Assembly (NCBI RefSeq): GCF_003269295.1
Contig: NZ_QLTT01000002.1
Location: 1,054,001-1,118,000, forward strand
Source of the DNA: Lentzea atacamensis
GTDB taxonomy: Bacteria; Actinomycetota; Actinomycetes; Mycobacteriales; Pseudonocardiaceae
DNA length: 64,000 nt
Direction of reading: 5' to 3'
The translations under genes and the position numbers were made by a program. Below are positions 1-9,143 of this stretch, in pieces. The notes beneath the pieces were generated by a model that was given only the letters and a program-made list of their open reading frames with translations, ran no database searches and was not told the DNA's origin. Every line of letters starts with the position of its first letter. Within the stretch, counting starts at the first letter, position 1.

Positions 1-1
1 G

Positions 2-574
2 CCGACGGACCAGATCAACGCGGGTTGCTACGTGTTCCGCCGCGAGGTGATCGACGCCATCCCGGCAGGCCGCCCGGTGTCGGTGGAGCGCGAGACGTTC
101 CCCGGTCTGCTGGAGGCCGGCCGCCGCCTGCAGGGCCACGTCGACGCCACGTACTGGCTCGACCTCGGCAAGCCGGAGGCGTTCGTGCAGGGCTCGGCCG
201 ACCTGGTGCGCGGCGTCGCACCGTCGGCCGCAGTTGCACAGCCGGGTGACTTCCTGGTGCTCGAAGGCTCCGCGGTGCACGAGGGCGCCACGGTGCGCGG
301 CGGCTCGACCGTCGGCGCTCGGTGCACGGTGGCGGACGGCGCGGTGCTCGACGGCGCGATCCTGTTCGACGGCGCTGTCGTCGGCGAGAACGCGGTGGTG
401 GAGCGCTCGATCGTCGGCGCGGGTGCCCTGGTGCAGGCCGGCGCGGTGCTGCGCGACGCCGTGGTGGGCGACTCTGCCGTGATCGGCGCCCGGTGTGAGC
501 TGATCGGCGGGGCGCGCGTGTGGCCGGGCGTGGTGCTGCCCGAAGCCGGCGTGCGCTTCTCGACGGATGCCTAG
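2..574 (+). CDS. Mannose-1-phosphate guanylyltransferase (NDP-sugar pyrophosphorylase), C-terminal part; 5' end outside window
   Basis: This is the end of a nucleotidyltransferase that makes GDP-mannose from mannose-1-phosphate and GTP in the cytoplasm. The frame is open from base 2, so the catalytic N-terminal Rossmann-like domain lies outside the window. The visible part starts with TDQINAGCYVFRRE and has TYWLDLGKPEAF, typical of the end of the catalytic domain in this family. It is followed by hexapeptide-like repeats (GATVRGGSTVGARCTVADG) that form a left-handed beta helix. The assignment as mannose-specific rests on family likeness and on the phosphomannomutase and mannose-6-phosphate isomerase genes downstream (10137-14003). 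A glucose-1-phosphate enzyme is the main alternative. The stop overlaps the start of the next gene by 8 bases, so the two are probably cotranscribed. Confidence 0.85.
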   Translation, partial: PTDQINAGCYVFRREVIDAIPAGRPVSVERETFPGLLEAGRRLQGHVDATYWLDLGKPEAFVQGSADLVRGVAPSAAVAQPGDFLVLEGSAVHEGATVRGGSTVGARCTVADGAVLDGAILFDGAVVGENAVVERSIVGAGALVQAGAVLRDAVVGDSAVIGARCELIGGARVWPGVVLPEAGVRFSTDA

Positions 575-1448
575 TCGGTCCTGGACACCACCGTTCCCCT
601 TCGATCTGGGCGCGGTGCTCGGACCGTTGCGCCGCGGACCAGGTGATCCGTCCTTCTCGACGGAGGGCGGCATCTGGTTCGCGGCGAACACCCCGTGCGG
701 GCCGGGAACTCTGCACGTCCGGCGCACATCGGACGCGGTCGAGGCGGAAGCGTGGGGCGACGGCGGGCTGTGGCTGCTGGACGGCCTGCCCGCCCTGCTC
801 GGCGCGGACGACCCGCTGGACGAGTTCGTCGCGCACCACCCGATCGTCGCCGAGGCGCGCAGGCAGCGTCCCGGACTGCGCCTCGGAGCGACCAACCGCG
901 TCTGGGACCTGCTGTTCGCCTCGATCCTGGAGCAGAAGGTCACCGGGAAGGAGGCGTTCCGCACCTGGCGTGAGCTGGGCCGCAGGTTCGGCGAGCCCGC
1001 GCCGGGACCGCTCGCTCTGAAGGTGCCGCCGACGCCGCACCGGCTGCTCGCTCTGCAGGACTGGGAATGGCACCAGTGCGGCCTCGACGGTGCCCGGCGG
1101 CGCACGCTGATCAACGCCGCACAGGTCGCGCACCGGCTGGAGAAGGCCGCCGAGATGCGCAGCCGCGAGCTGCTGGAGAAGGTGCCCGGCATCGGCGTGT
1201 GGACGTCGGCCGAGGTCGCGCAACGGTCATGGGGCGACCCGGACGCCGTGAGCGTCGGCGACTACCACGTCGCGAAGAACGTCGGCTGGGCGTTGACCGG
1301 CACGCCGACCGATGACGACGGCATGATGGAGCTGCTGGAGCCGTACAAGCCGCAGCGCCACCGGGCCGTCCGCTACCTGGAGGCCGCGGGCATGCAGCGG
1401 CCGCGGCGAGCACCGAGGTTCTCGCCGCGCGACTACCGCAAGTTCTGA
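567..1448 (+). CDS. DNA-3-methyladenine glycosylase, AlkA-like (HhH-GPD superfamily)
   Basis: A 293-residue protein that should remove alkylated bases from DNA as the first step of base excision repair. The helix-hairpin-helix VPGIGVWTS (around residues 210-218) is followed by a GPD-type segment with SVGDYHVAK. D232 of that motif matches the catalytic aspartate of AlkA. A longer N-terminal domain without iron-sulfur cysteines at the C-terminus also fits the AlkA rather than the EndoIII branch. The ATG at 567 sits inside the last codons of the upstream gene (ATGCCTAG overlap), which indicates translational coupling. Substrate range cannot be told from sequence. Confidence 0.88.
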   Translation: MPSRSWTPPFPFDLGAVLGPLRRGPGDPSFSTEGGIWFAANTPCGPGTLHVRRTSDAVEAEAWGDGGLWLLDGLPALLGADDPLDEFVAHHPIVAEARRQRPGLRLGATNRVWDLLFASILEQKVTGKEAFRTWRELGRRFGEPAPGPLALKVPPTPHRLLALQDWEWHQCGLDGARRRTLINAAQVAHRLEKAAEMRSRELLEKVPGIGVWTSAEVAQRSWGDPDAVSVGDYHVAKNVGWALTGTPTDDDGMMELLEPYKPQRHRAVRYLEAAGMQRPRRAPRFSPRDYRKF

Positions 1449-1465
1449 CGCCGGGGGAGGGCTGG

Positions 1466-1654
1466 TTGGCGAAGCGGCAGTACGTGGCGCGCGGCGTGCC
1501 CGGCGGGTACCGGATCTGGAACAACAAGACGCGGCGGTGGTGGGGCGACCACTACGAACTGTGCCCCGACGACCTGCTCGCCGAGCTGAACGGCGCCGCC
1601 GACCCCGCGCGGATCACCGCCCTGCTCAAGCGCTACCGGGCGCTCAAGCGCTAG
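1466..1654 (+). CDS. Small conserved basic hypothetical protein, 62 aa
   Basis: A 62-residue protein starting at TTG with a purine-rich ribosome site (GGGGGAGGG, 1453-1461) a few bases before it, 17 bases after the glycosylase gene. It is rich in Arg, Lys and Trp (YRIWNNKTRRWWGDHYEL) and ends in RYRALKR. No signal peptide or membrane segment is seen. I do not recognise a family. Its position at the end of the glycosylase operon and the good ribosome site argue that it is real. Its TAG stop lies in a CTAG shared with the convergent NUDIX gene. Confidence 0.6.
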   Translation: MAKRQYVARGVPGGYRIWNNKTRRWWGDHYELCPDDLLAELNGAADPARITALLKRYRALKR

Positions 1655-2178
1655 CGAAGGCGGGCCAGCGCCGACTCGATCAACGGGTGCAGGTCGTCCA
1701 CGTTGTCCGGCAACGAGTCCAGCGGCCACCACTGCAGGTCCACCGACTCGGCGGACCGCACCGGCTGCGCGCCGACCGGCGCCCGCACCAGGAACCGCAC
1801 GTCGAAGTGCCGCGTGGGCTTCCCGAGCGAGCACGTGATCGGGTGCACGTCGAGGTGGATCGGCGTGGGCTCGATTCGCAGCCCGCGCATGCCCGACTCC
1901 TCGGTGGCCTCGCGCAACGCGGCCGCGGCCAGCGTCGCGTCGCCCGGCTCGCAGTGGCCGCCGAGCTGCAGCCACCGGCCCACCCGCGGGTGCAACGTCA
2001 GCAGTGCGTGCTCCGCCGTGGCGTCCAGCACGAGCGCCGAGGCGGTGATGTGCCCCGGCTCGCACGAGCGCCGGCAGGCGTCCTCACGTGCCGCCAGGAA
2101 ACCCAGGTAGGCCTCCTTCAACGCGTCCTGGCCGGTGAACCGGCTCAGGGTCGAGACCGCGTCGGCGTGCAATGTCAC
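1651..2178 (-). CDS. NUDIX hydrolase
   Basis: A 175-residue NUDIX pyrophosphohydrolase. The NUDIX box reads [11 protein letters not shown]...REATEESGM; the canonical Glu after G-x5 is Asp here, while the metal-binding REATEESG core is intact. The start chosen is the GTG at 2178, because the GTGA overlaps the TGA of fbiB by four bases. A longer open frame exists but would run inside fbiB. The gene is last in the site-2 protease-fbiA-fbiB operon. The substrate is unknown; a NUDIX protein next to F420 genes could clean up nucleotide by-products, but that is only an idea from context. Confidence 0.88.
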   Translation of the reverse strand: MTLHADAVSTLSRFTGQDALKEAYLGFLAAREDACRRSCEPGHITASALVLDATAEHALLTLHPRVGRWLQLGGHCEPGDATLAAAALREATEESGMRGLRIEPTPIHLDVHPITCSLGKPTRHFDVRFLVRAPVGAQPVRSAESVDLQWWPLDSLPDNVDDLHPLIESALARLR

Positions 2179-3497
2179 AGCTCGATCAGCCCTTCCAACG
2201 GCTCGCGGGGTGTCAGCGGCTCGGTCGGGTGCCCGACCGCCACGGCCCCCAGCGGCTCCCAGTCCTGCGGCACACCCAGCACGGTGCGCACCACGTCCGC
2301 GCAGAAGATCGTCGACGACACCCAGCACGAGCCGAGCCCTTCGGCCGCCAGCGCGACCAGCAGGCCCTGCACCGCGGCGCCACCGGCGACCGTGAACATC
2401 GTCTTCTCGGCGGCGGACCTGCGTTCGTCCGGATACGCGTGAGCGCCGTCGCGGACGAGGAACGGCACCACGATCTCCGGCGCCTCCACCAGCAGGTCAC
2501 CCCGGCGCACGCGACGCGCGATCTGGTCCTCCGTGAACCCGTCGCCGCGCAGGTCGGTCTCCCACTGCTCGCGCATCGCCCGCAGCAGCTCGTCGCGCTT
2601 CTCCCGCACCAGCACGAACCGCAGCGGCTTCGTGTGGTGCGGTGCCGGCGCGGTCAGCGCGGCACCGACGGCACGCTTCAGAACGGCGAGATCCACCGGC
2701 TCGTCCGAGTAGAACCGCACGGACCGGCGCATCAGCACGGCCTCGGCACGGCCCTGGGCCAGCGCCTCCTCGGTGCCGAGCCGGAACAGGTCCTCCTCGG
2801 TCGGCCGGGTCAGGTCGCGGGCGGTGGAGCCGTCGTCCACCACGTCGAACCCGCGCAGCACCGCCACCGGCACCGCGCCGAGCTTGCCCTTCACCAGGTC
2901 TGCGGCGGCCGCGATCTCGTCGGCGATCGCGACCATCGTCACGGCGAGCTCGTTGCCGTGCTGGTCCACCGAGCCCGCGTAGTCGTGCAGGACGCGGATG
3001 CCTGCCGCGCCGATCGCGGCGTCGGTCTGGCCGATCCGCCACGCGCGGCCCATCGTGTCGGTGATCACCACCGCGACCTCGACGCCGAGCAGGCTCTTCA
3101 GCGCACCACGCAACGCCGCCGCGGATCCGTCCGGATCGACGGGGAGCAGCGCGATCTCGTCACCGGCCACGTTCGAGGCGTCGACGCCGGACGCGGCCTG
3201 GACGATGCCGAGCTTGTTCTCGGTGATCAGCGTGCGCATCTTGCGGGCGAGCACCCGCACCGACTCCGCGTCGACGTGCTCGCGCCGGATCCTGTCCCGT
3301 TCCTCCGGGTCGGCCGGCACGCGGACGAGCCGTCCCTCTACTTTGGACACGATCTTGGACGTGACGACCAGCACGTCGCCGTCGCGCAGCCAGGGCGCGG
3401 CCGCGGCGATCGCGCCGGCCAGGTCGTCGCCGGGGCGAAATTCCGGCAGACCCGGCACCGGCAGCAGCTCCAGCGCCGCGGCGCCGTGGTCAGTCAA
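2175..3497 (-). CDS. fbiB: Coenzyme F420-0:L-glutamate ligase / dehydro-F420 reductase FbiB
   Basis: A 440-residue two-domain F420 enzyme. The N-terminal domain (about 1-245) is the CofE-type gamma-glutamyl ligase that adds glutamates to F420-0 ([48 protein letters not shown]). The C-terminal domain is an FMN-binding nitroreductase fold ([22 protein letters not shown]), known in mycobacteria to reduce dehydro-F420-0. The start is a TTG at 3497, inside the end of fbiA with an 8-base overlap. The upstream in-frame GTGs lie deep in fbiA and are less likely. The length matches actinobacterial FbiB rather than the short archaeal CofE. Confidence 0.94.
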   Translation of the reverse strand: MTDHGAAALELLPVPGLPEFRPGDDLAGAIAAAAPWLRDGDVLVVTSKIVSKVEGRLVRVPADPEERDRIRREHVDAESVRVLARKMRTLITENKLGIVQAASGVDASNVAGDEIALLPVDPDGSAAALRGALKSLLGVEVAVVITDTMGRAWRIGQTDAAIGAAGIRVLHDYAGSVDQHGNELAVTMVAIADEIAAAADLVKGKLGAVPVAVLRGFDVVDDGSTARDLTRPTEEDLFRLGTEEALAQGRAEAVLMRRSVRFYSDEPVDLAVLKRAVGAALTAPAPHHTKPLRFVLVREKRDELLRAMREQWETDLRGDGFTEDQIARRVRRGDLLVEAPEIVVPFLVRDGAHAYPDERRSAAEKTMFTVAGGAAVQGLLVALAAEGLGSCWVSSTIFCADVVRTVLGVPQDWEPLGAVAVGHPTEPLTPREPLEGLIEL

Positions 3498-4446
3498 CGT
3501 CGACTCCGGCCATTTCCAGCGCGACGCGGGCCATCTGCGCCGTGGCGTCCACATCGGACATCAGCAGCGGGACAGCGCGGACCGCGACACCCGGCACGTC
3601 GGCGCGGTCGCCGGTGTGGACCAACCACGCGTCGAGGATGCCGTTTTCAGAGCACTTGCGGGAGCCGTAGTGCCGCCCGACCGCTTCAGCCGAGGTCTCG
3701 ACACCGATCGCGTCCAAACAAGCGTCGGCCATGCCCCGCAACGGTTTCCCGCCGATGATCGGCGACAGGCCCACCACGCCCGCCTCGGTCTTGCGCAGCG
3801 CGTCACGCACACCGGGCACGTTCAAGATCGTGCCGACGCTCACCACGGGGTTGGACGGGGCCAGGATCACCGCGTCGGCCTCGGCGATCGCGTCCAGCAC
3901 GCCGGGCCCGGCGGTGGCGGCCTCGGCACCCACGAACGCGAACGACTGCGCGGGCACGCCGGCCCGGTGCTTGACCCACCACTCCTGGAAGTGGATCGCC
4001 TTCGGCTGCTCGCCGTCCAGCTCGACGACGACGTGCGTCTCCACCCGGTCGTCGGACATCGGCAGCAGCCGCACGCCCGGCTGCCAGCGGTCGCACAGCG
4101 CCTCGGTCACGGCCGACAGCGGATAGCCGGCGCGCAGCATCCTGGTGCGGATCAGGTGCGTCGCGATGTCGCGGTCGCCGAGCCCGAACCACGTCGGCTC
4201 GGCGCCGTACGCCGCGAGCTCCTCCTTGACGGTCCACGACTCGTTCTCACGGCCCCAGCCGCGTTCCGTGTCGATCCCGCCGCCCAGCGTGTACATGCAG
4301 GTGTCGAGGTCGGGGCAGATGCGCAGCCCGTGCATCCACACGTCATCGCCGGTGTTCACCACCGCGGTGACGTCAGCCCCGAGTTGTTTGAGGCCCTGCA
4401 GGAACCTCGCGCCGCCGACCCCGCCGACCAGTGCTACGACCTTCAC
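3490..4446 (-). CDS. fbiA: 2-phospho-L-lactate/phosphoenolpyruvate transferase FbiA (CofD family)
   Basis: A 318-residue transferase that joins the activated lactyl or enolpyruvyl guanosine diphosphate to Fo, giving F420-0 or dehydro-F420-0. The N-terminus [18 protein letters not shown] is the hallmark nucleotide-binding segment, followed by [15 protein letters not shown] and [13 protein letters not shown]. The GTG at 4446 is chosen because it begins exactly at this conserved segment; the longer frame adds 23 unlike residues. It is followed by fbiB with an 8-base overlap. The CofC/FbiD partner is not in this window. Confidence 0.94.
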   Translation of the reverse strand: MKVVALVGGVGGARFLQGLKQLGADVTAVVNTGDDVWMHGLRICPDLDTCMYTLGGGIDTERGWGRENESWTVKEELAAYGAEPTWFGLGDRDIATHLIRTRMLRAGYPLSAVTEALCDRWQPGVRLLPMSDDRVETHVVVELDGEQPKAIHFQEWWVKHRAGVPAQSFAFVGAEAATAGPGVLDAIAEADAVILAPSNPVVSVGTILNVPGVRDALRKTEAGVVGLSPIIGGKPLRGMADACLDAIGVETSAEAVGRHYGSRKCSENGILDAWLVHTGDRADVPGVAVRAVPLLMSDVDATAQMARVALEMAGVDVD

Positions 4447-4480
4447 GCCGCGCCATGCTTCCACAACGCGGTGGGTTGCT

Positions 4481-5236
4481 TCACAGGTAGCGCCAGAACA
4501 TGAACGCGACGACACCGGAGCCCGCCGAGCTCGTGTCGCCGCCGACCAGCTCGAAGACCGACGAGGCCAGCGCGAAGAAGAGCCGGTTCACCTCGGCGAA
4601 GGCGATCAGCACCGCGAACAGGATCAGCGGCGCCCACGGCCGGGCCTTCGCGCCGAACTGCTGCGCCTGGTACGACATGAACGGTTCCAAAACACCCCAG
4701 CCGTCCAAACCGGGAATCGGCAGGATGTTCAGCACGAAGGCGATCACCTGCAACAAAGCCAGGTACGAAATTGCGCCGGCGAGCGCGGCCGGTGGCGAAA
4801 ACACCGTGACGATTCCGGCTAGGAGCACGCCGAGCACGAGGTTCATGACCGGTCCTGCGAGTGAAACGAGCGACTCGATCTTCTTCGAGCGCAGCGCGTG
4901 GTGGTTGATCCACACAGCGCCACCCGGAAGGGGGATGCCGCCGAACGCGAGCAGCACCAGCGGCAGCACGATGCTCAGCACCGGATCGGTGTAGCGGCGG
5001 ATGTCGAGGGTCAGATAACCCTTGTCCCGCACGGAGAAGTCGCCGCCCTTGTAGGCCACGGCGGCGTGCCCGAACTCGTGCAGGCACAGCGTCACCGCCC
5101 ACCCGGCGAGTACGAAGAGGATGGTGCCCGTGATGATGGCGACGTCGCCCTCGAGCAGGGTGAGGGCGCCACCGGCGGCAGTCGCCGCGAGCAGGCCGAG
5201 GAACAGTGGACTGGGTCGCACCGCTGATCGCTTCAC
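4481..5236 (-). CDS. Site-2 protease family protein (M50 membrane metalloprotease)
   Basis: A 251-residue integral membrane protein with about six hydrophobic segments. The zinc-binding HEFGH (H53, E54, H57) sits in a membrane helix, and the second motif NILPIPGLDG supplies the third ligand Asp; both are intact, so it is probably an active intramembrane protease. The start is GTG at 5236. It is a compact form without a PDZ domain. It lies 34 bases upstream of fbiA on the same strand and probably heads that operon, although no functional link with F420 is known to me. It is divergent from whiB2. Confidence 0.9.
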   Translation of the reverse strand: MKRSAVRPSPLFLGLLAATAAGGALTLLEGDVAIITGTILFVLAGWAVTLCLHEFGHAAVAYKGGDFSVRDKGYLTLDIRRYTDPVLSIVLPLVLLAFGGIPLPGGAVWINHHALRSKKIESLVSLAGPVMNLVLGVLLAGIVTVFSPPAALAGAISYLALLQVIAFVLNILPIPGLDGWGVLEPFMSYQAQQFGAKARPWAPLILFAVLIAFAEVNRLFFALASSVFELVGGDTSSAGSGVVAFMFWRYL

Positions 5237-5370
5237 CCCTCCAGTGTGGCGTGTCGGCTGGCGTGGTGGGCCGTTCGGGGACCCCTTGCGACACGTGAAT
5301 CACTGTCGGTGCTGCCAGTCAAGGTTTTTGCGGCCATCTGCGCGAATATCCCCCGACGTGTGGACTCCAC

Positions 5371-5399
5371 TTGACCCCCTGCTGTGACGCAGGTGTAAT
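5371..5399 (+). promoter_or_regulatory. Predicted housekeeping promoter of whiB2
   Basis: TTGACC (5371-5376) and TGTAAT (5394-5399) are separated by 17 bases and lie about 80 bases before the whiB2 start. A short palindrome GTGGACTCCAC (5360-5370) abuts the -35 box and could be an operator. Confidence 0.6.
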
Positions 5400-5481
5400 C
5401 ACATCGGTGTCATTCGTCGTTGTGGGAACGGCGTCTGGCGTCCGCCAACCGGGGAGAGCGGAAGGCGAGGAGGCGGACGAA

Positions 5482-5778
5482 ATGCAGGAATTCGAAGAAG
5501 ATCACGTCGCGCAGCCGGTTGTGCAGGGCGAGCTGTCGTACCTGTTCGACCCCGCCGACGAGCAAGACTGGCAGGAACGTGCGCTCTGCGCGCAGACGGA
5601 TCCCGAGGCGTTCTTCCCCGAAAAGGGTGGTTCGACGAGGGAGGCGAAGCGCATCTGCCTGGGCTGTGAGGTCCGGTCGGAGTGTCTTGAGTACGCGCTC
5701 CAGCACGACGAGCGCTTCGGCATCTGGGGCGGTCTCTCTGAGAGGGAACGCCGCAAGCTGAAGAAGCGAGCCGTCTAG
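5482..5778 (+). CDS. whiB2: WhiB2-type iron-sulfur transcription factor
   Basis: A 98-residue Wbl protein. The four cluster cysteines are C36, C59, C62 and C68, followed by the GIWGG turn (residues 80-84) and a basic tail (ERRKLKKRAV) for DNA contact. Proteins of this family bind a 4Fe-4S cluster and act with the primary sigma factor; WhiB2/WhmD/WhiB relatives control septation and sporulation. The ATG at 5482 is chosen because GAGGAGG lies 8 bases before it; the open frame extends upstream but without a ribosome site. The position next to fbiA and near the mannose genes matches whiB2 (Rv3260c) in mycobacteria. Confidence 0.93.
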   Translation: MQEFEEDHVAQPVVQGELSYLFDPADEQDWQERALCAQTDPEAFFPEKGGSTREAKRICLGCEVRSECLEYALQHDERFGIWGGLSERERRKLKKRAV

Positions 5779-5849
5779 TCAGAGCACGCTGACCACAATC
5801 TCCACCGCGTCTTTCGCCGCTCAGCAGGGCGCCTCGCGGCACCGGCCCG

Positions 5850-5878
5850 ACGCCCCCACATGTCCGATGTGGGGGCGT
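5850..5878 (+). terminator. Stem-loop terminator after whiB2
   Basis: ACGCCCCCACAT and its exact complement form a 12-bp stem with a 5-base loop (GTCCG), about 70 bases after whiB2. There is no T run, as is common in actinomycetes. Confidence 0.75.
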
Positions 5879-5979
5879 GGGGCCGGCACCCCGATGCACC
5901 CGTCTGACCGGTGAAACACGCGGCGGAGGTTGGTGATCAGCGCGCTCGAAGTGTGATCTTTGTGCCTTAACTTGAGGAC

Positions 5980-8900
5980 GTGACAAGTCCTCACCCGAGG
6001 CTCCGGACCGCGCCGGTGCTGTGCGTCCTGGTCTGCCACGACGGCGACCAGTGGCTCAGCACGGCGCTGTCCGCGTTGCGGCGTCAGCGAATTCGCCCGA
6101 GGCACGTGATCGCGGTCGACACCGGATCAACCGACCGCACGGGCAAGATCCTGGCGGAGGCGGAGGATCTGCTGGACGGCGTGCTGACCGTGCCGCGCGG
6201 CACGGGCTTCGGCACCGCCGTGCGCCTCGCGGTCGAGCACGCCGTCGAACGGTGGGGCGATCCCGGCAAATGGCTGTGGCTGCTGCACGACGACAGCGCG
6301 CCCGAACCCGACTGCCTGCTCGCGTTGCTGACCGCGGCCGAGGTGTCGCCGTCGGCTGCCGTGCTGGGTCCGCTGTGCCTCGATTGGGTGGATTCTCGGC
6401 TGGTCGTCGAGGCCGGTTTGTCGACGGATTCTTCAGGACATCGACAGACGGGCCTCTCGTCGGCGGAGCACTCCGCATCGTTCCAGCAGAGCACCGAGGT
6501 CCTCGCGGTCTCGTCGGCGGGCTCGTTGATCCGCCGCGAGGTCTGGCAGGCGCTCGGCGGCTACGACGAGGCGATGCCGCTGCTGCGCGACGACCTAGAC
6601 TTCGGCTGGCGCGTGAACCGCGCCGGTCATCTGGTGCTGTGCGTTCCCGTGGCCCGGATGCGCCACGCCCGTGCCGCGACCAGAGGTGCACGCCGTTTGG
6701 ACGCGGCGATGGCGCGTCCCGGGCCGTTGTTTCGCGGCGTCGACCGCGCACACGGCATGCGCACGTTCCTGGTCAACACCTCGGCCATTTCGTTCCTCAT
6801 CGGACTTCCGCGTCTGGTCCTGCTGTCTTTGCTGCGGGCTTTGGGTTTCCTGTTTCTCCGGCGTTTCGCCGACGCCCACGCCGAAGTGGGCGCCGCCCGT
6901 TACCTCCTGACCAGAGGCCGCCTGTTCGAGGGCCGCCGCGCACGCCGCGGTTCCGCCGTGGTCCGCGGCCTGTTCACCTCACGGCTGACCCGGTTCCGCA
7001 ACGCCCTGCGCGCCGGTGCCGTGTTCCTGATCCGCCGTCGCGTCGAGGCCGACGCCGCGCTGGGGCGTCTGCCCGCGACCGACGCCGGTTCGGCGTGGCT
7101 CGAACCGTCCGAAGTGGACACGCGTCCGGTGGGCCCCTCGGCGCTGCCCGCCGGTGCCTCCCGTGGCCGTCCGCGCGTAGCCGGACTGCGCCGGCCCGCG
7201 GTCGTCGTCCCGGTCGACGCGGCTCTGCCCGGTGCGCTGCGTCCTTCGCCGCGACCGCGTCCGTCTCCCAGGCCACGTGGACCGGACATGGTCTTCGTCG
7301 AGGTCGACCAGACCCGGATGCTGCGATCGCTGTTGCTGTCGCCTCCGGTGTTGCTGGTGCTGGGACTCTCGGCGGTCGCGGTGGTGGCGAACTGGTCGCG
7401 CCTGGGGCTTTCGCTGGCCGGCGGCCGGCTGCTGCCGGTCGGATCTCTGGGCTCGGTCTGGTCGACCTATCTCGCGTCGTGGCACCCGGTGTTCGGTGGC
7501 ACCGCGGCTCCGGCTCCTGCCGCTTTAGCCTTCTTGGGGCTGATTCCGGGCGGGCCCTCGTTCGCGGTCGCGTTGTTGTTGCTCGGCGACATCCCGCTCG
7601 CGGCGTTGTCGGCCTACATCGCGTCACGGGGCATGCGCGTGCGCCGGTCCGTGCGCGCGGTGGTGGCTGCCTTCTACGGGCTGCTGCCGGTGGCGACCAC
7701 TGCTGTGGCTGAGGGACGGCTGGACGTCGTCGTCGTCCACGTCGTGACGCCCGTGGTGTTCGCCGGCGTGTATGCGGTCTTGCGCGCGTCGTCTACGCAC
7801 GCCTGGTTGCCCATGGCTTCAGGCACGGCTCTTGGCGTTGCCGTTCTTGGGGCCTTCTCGCCGTTGAGCCACGTCGTCACGATCGTCGGGGCGTTGGGCG
7901 GGTTCATCGCGGTGTCGGGCGGAGCACGTCGGATCGCCGCGTTGTTCGCCATCGTGCTGTTGCCCATGGCGTTGTTGTTGCCTTGGCCCGCGGTGTTGCT
8001 GCAGCACCCCGAGATGGTCTTGAACGGCCTTGGCGCGGCTTTCGAGTCACCTCCGCCGAACCTGATCGTGTGCTCGGTGTTCGCGGCCGCCGCGTTCGCT
8101 GCTGCCGTGTTGCGGCCGAACGCCGCGATGTTGCCGGGGTTGTTCGTGATCGTGCTGGCCATCGGGGCGTTGGCTGCTGTTGCCGCTGTGCAGGCCTGGC
8201 CGGGGACGCCGTTGGTGATCCTGGCCTGGGGGCTCGTCTGGGTGGTGCTGGCCGGGTGCCAGCGCGGGGTCGCCCCAGGGGTTGCGGGGCAGGCTCGGGT
8301 CCGGCGTGCCGTTTACGTCGTCGGCGTGGTGACGTTGGTCAGCCTCGGGGTCGCCGGGTTCCTGGACCTGCGGTCCGGGCCGTTGAAGGCCGACGGTGGG
8401 ACTCGGCTGTCGTCGTCGTTGACGGCCGAGCTGGAGCGGACCGGGCGGTCTGTGCTGATACTGGGTGGTCCGGTTCGTCAGGTGGCCGGGCGGATGCCTG
8501 CCTTCGGGGACGACGACCTCGTGCCGACCGTTTCGTCGCCCGCGCGGTTGCGGCGGTGGAACTCCGCCTTGCTGGACGGGGCCGATCCGGCGGTCAAGGT
8601 GGCTTTGGCCCAGGCGGCGTCTTCCGGGGTCTCGTTCCTGGTGCTGCCGTCCGAGAAGGACTCGGCGCGGGTCCGGGGCGCGGCCGGGGAACTGGTTTCC
8701 GTTGCGCCGCCCGCGTCTGACGGCCGGCCGGTCCTGCGGCTGCGGCTGGCCGCGGACACCGGGGTGTTGCTGGCGCCGGATCTGGCCCGGCGGGCCCGGA
8801 CCGGTGGGGAGCCGCCCGCAGAGCTGGCTGCTCCAGGGATCTCGCCGGTCAACGTGTCGCTGCCCGAGGTGGCTGTCCGGGTCTCCGCCGGCGGGGAAGG

Positions 8901-9135
8901 ACGGGTGCTGGTGCTGGCGGCCGAGGACGAGCCGGGGTGGACGGTCACCGTGGACGGGCAGCGGGTACCGGTCATCAGGGCCTGGGGACACCTGGTCGGG
9001 GTGCCGTTGCCGTCGTCCGCCGCCGAGGTCCGGGTGGAGATGTCGACGACGCTGAGGGACTTCCTGCTGCTGGCTCAGGCCGCCGCGGCGTTGTTCACGT
9101 TCCTGACGGCGATCCCGACCAGACGCCGCGTGTGA
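5980..9135 (+). CDS. Large membrane glycosyltransferase, family 2 domain plus polytopic C-terminal region
   Basis: A 1051-residue protein. Residues about 10-230 are a GT-A family 2 domain: VLVCHDGDQWLSTAL, DTGSTDRT and the metal-site HDDSAPEPD. The segment GGYDEAMPLLRDDLDFGWR resembles the acceptor/catalytic region. After a basic stretch, residues about 445-820 contain some ten hydrophobic segments, and the last 200 residues look like an extracytoplasmic beta-rich domain (VLVLAAEDEPGWTVTVDGQRV) followed by a final membrane helix. This architecture suggests a cell-envelope polysaccharide or glycoprotein enzyme. The donor is unknown; GDP-mannose is plausible from context. The start is GTG at 5980; the nearby TTGAGGA is closer than usual. 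Confidence 0.85.
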   Translation: MTSPHPRLRTAPVLCVLVCHDGDQWLSTALSALRRQRIRPRHVIAVDTGSTDRTGKILAEAEDLLDGVLTVPRGTGFGTAVRLAVEHAVERWGDPGKWLWLLHDDSAPEPDCLLALLTAAEVSPSAAVLGPLCLDWVDSRLVVEAGLSTDSSGHRQTGLSSAEHSASFQQSTEVLAVSSAGSLIRREVWQALGGYDEAMPLLRDDLDFGWRVNRAGHLVLCVPVARMRHARAATRGARRLDAAMARPGPLFRGVDRAHGMRTFLVNTSAISFLIGLPRLVLLSLLRALGFLFLRRFADAHAEVGAARYLLTRGRLFEGRRARRGSAVVRGLFTSRLTRFRNALRAGAVFLIRRRVEADAALGRLPATDAGSAWLEPSEVDTRPVGPSALPAGASRGRPRVAGLRRPAVVVPVDAALPGALRPSPRPRPSPRPRGPDMVFVEVDQTRMLRSLLLSPPVLLVLGLSAVAVVANWSRLGLSLAGGRLLPVGSLGSVWSTYLASWHPVFGGTAAPAPAALAFLGLIPGGPSFAVALLLLGDIPLAALSAYIASRGMRVRRSVRAVVAAFYGLLPVATTAVAEGRLDVVVVHVVTPVVFAGVYAVLRASSTHAWLPMASGTALGVAVLGAFSPLSHVVTIVGALGGFIAVSGGARRIAALFAIVLLPMALLLPWPAVLLQHPEMVLNGLGAAFESPPPNLIVCSVFAAAAFAAAVLRPNAAMLPGLFVIVLAIGALAAVAAVQAWPGTPLVILAWGLVWVVLAGCQRGVAPGVAGQARVRRAVYVVGVVTLVSLGVAGFLDLRSGPLKADGGTRLSSSLTAELERTGRSVLILGGPVRQVAGRMPAFGDDDLVPTVSSPARLRRWNSALLDGADPAVKVALAQAASSGVSFLVLPSEKDSARVRGAAGELVSVAPPASDGRPVLRLRLAADTGVLLAPDLARRARTGGEPPAELAAPGISPVNVSLPEVAVRVSAGGEGRVLVLAAEDEPGWTVTVDGQRVPVIRAWGHLVGVPLPSSAAEVRVEMSTTLRDFLLLAQAAAALFTFLTAIPTRRRV

Positions 9136-9143
9136 GAGGGGTC

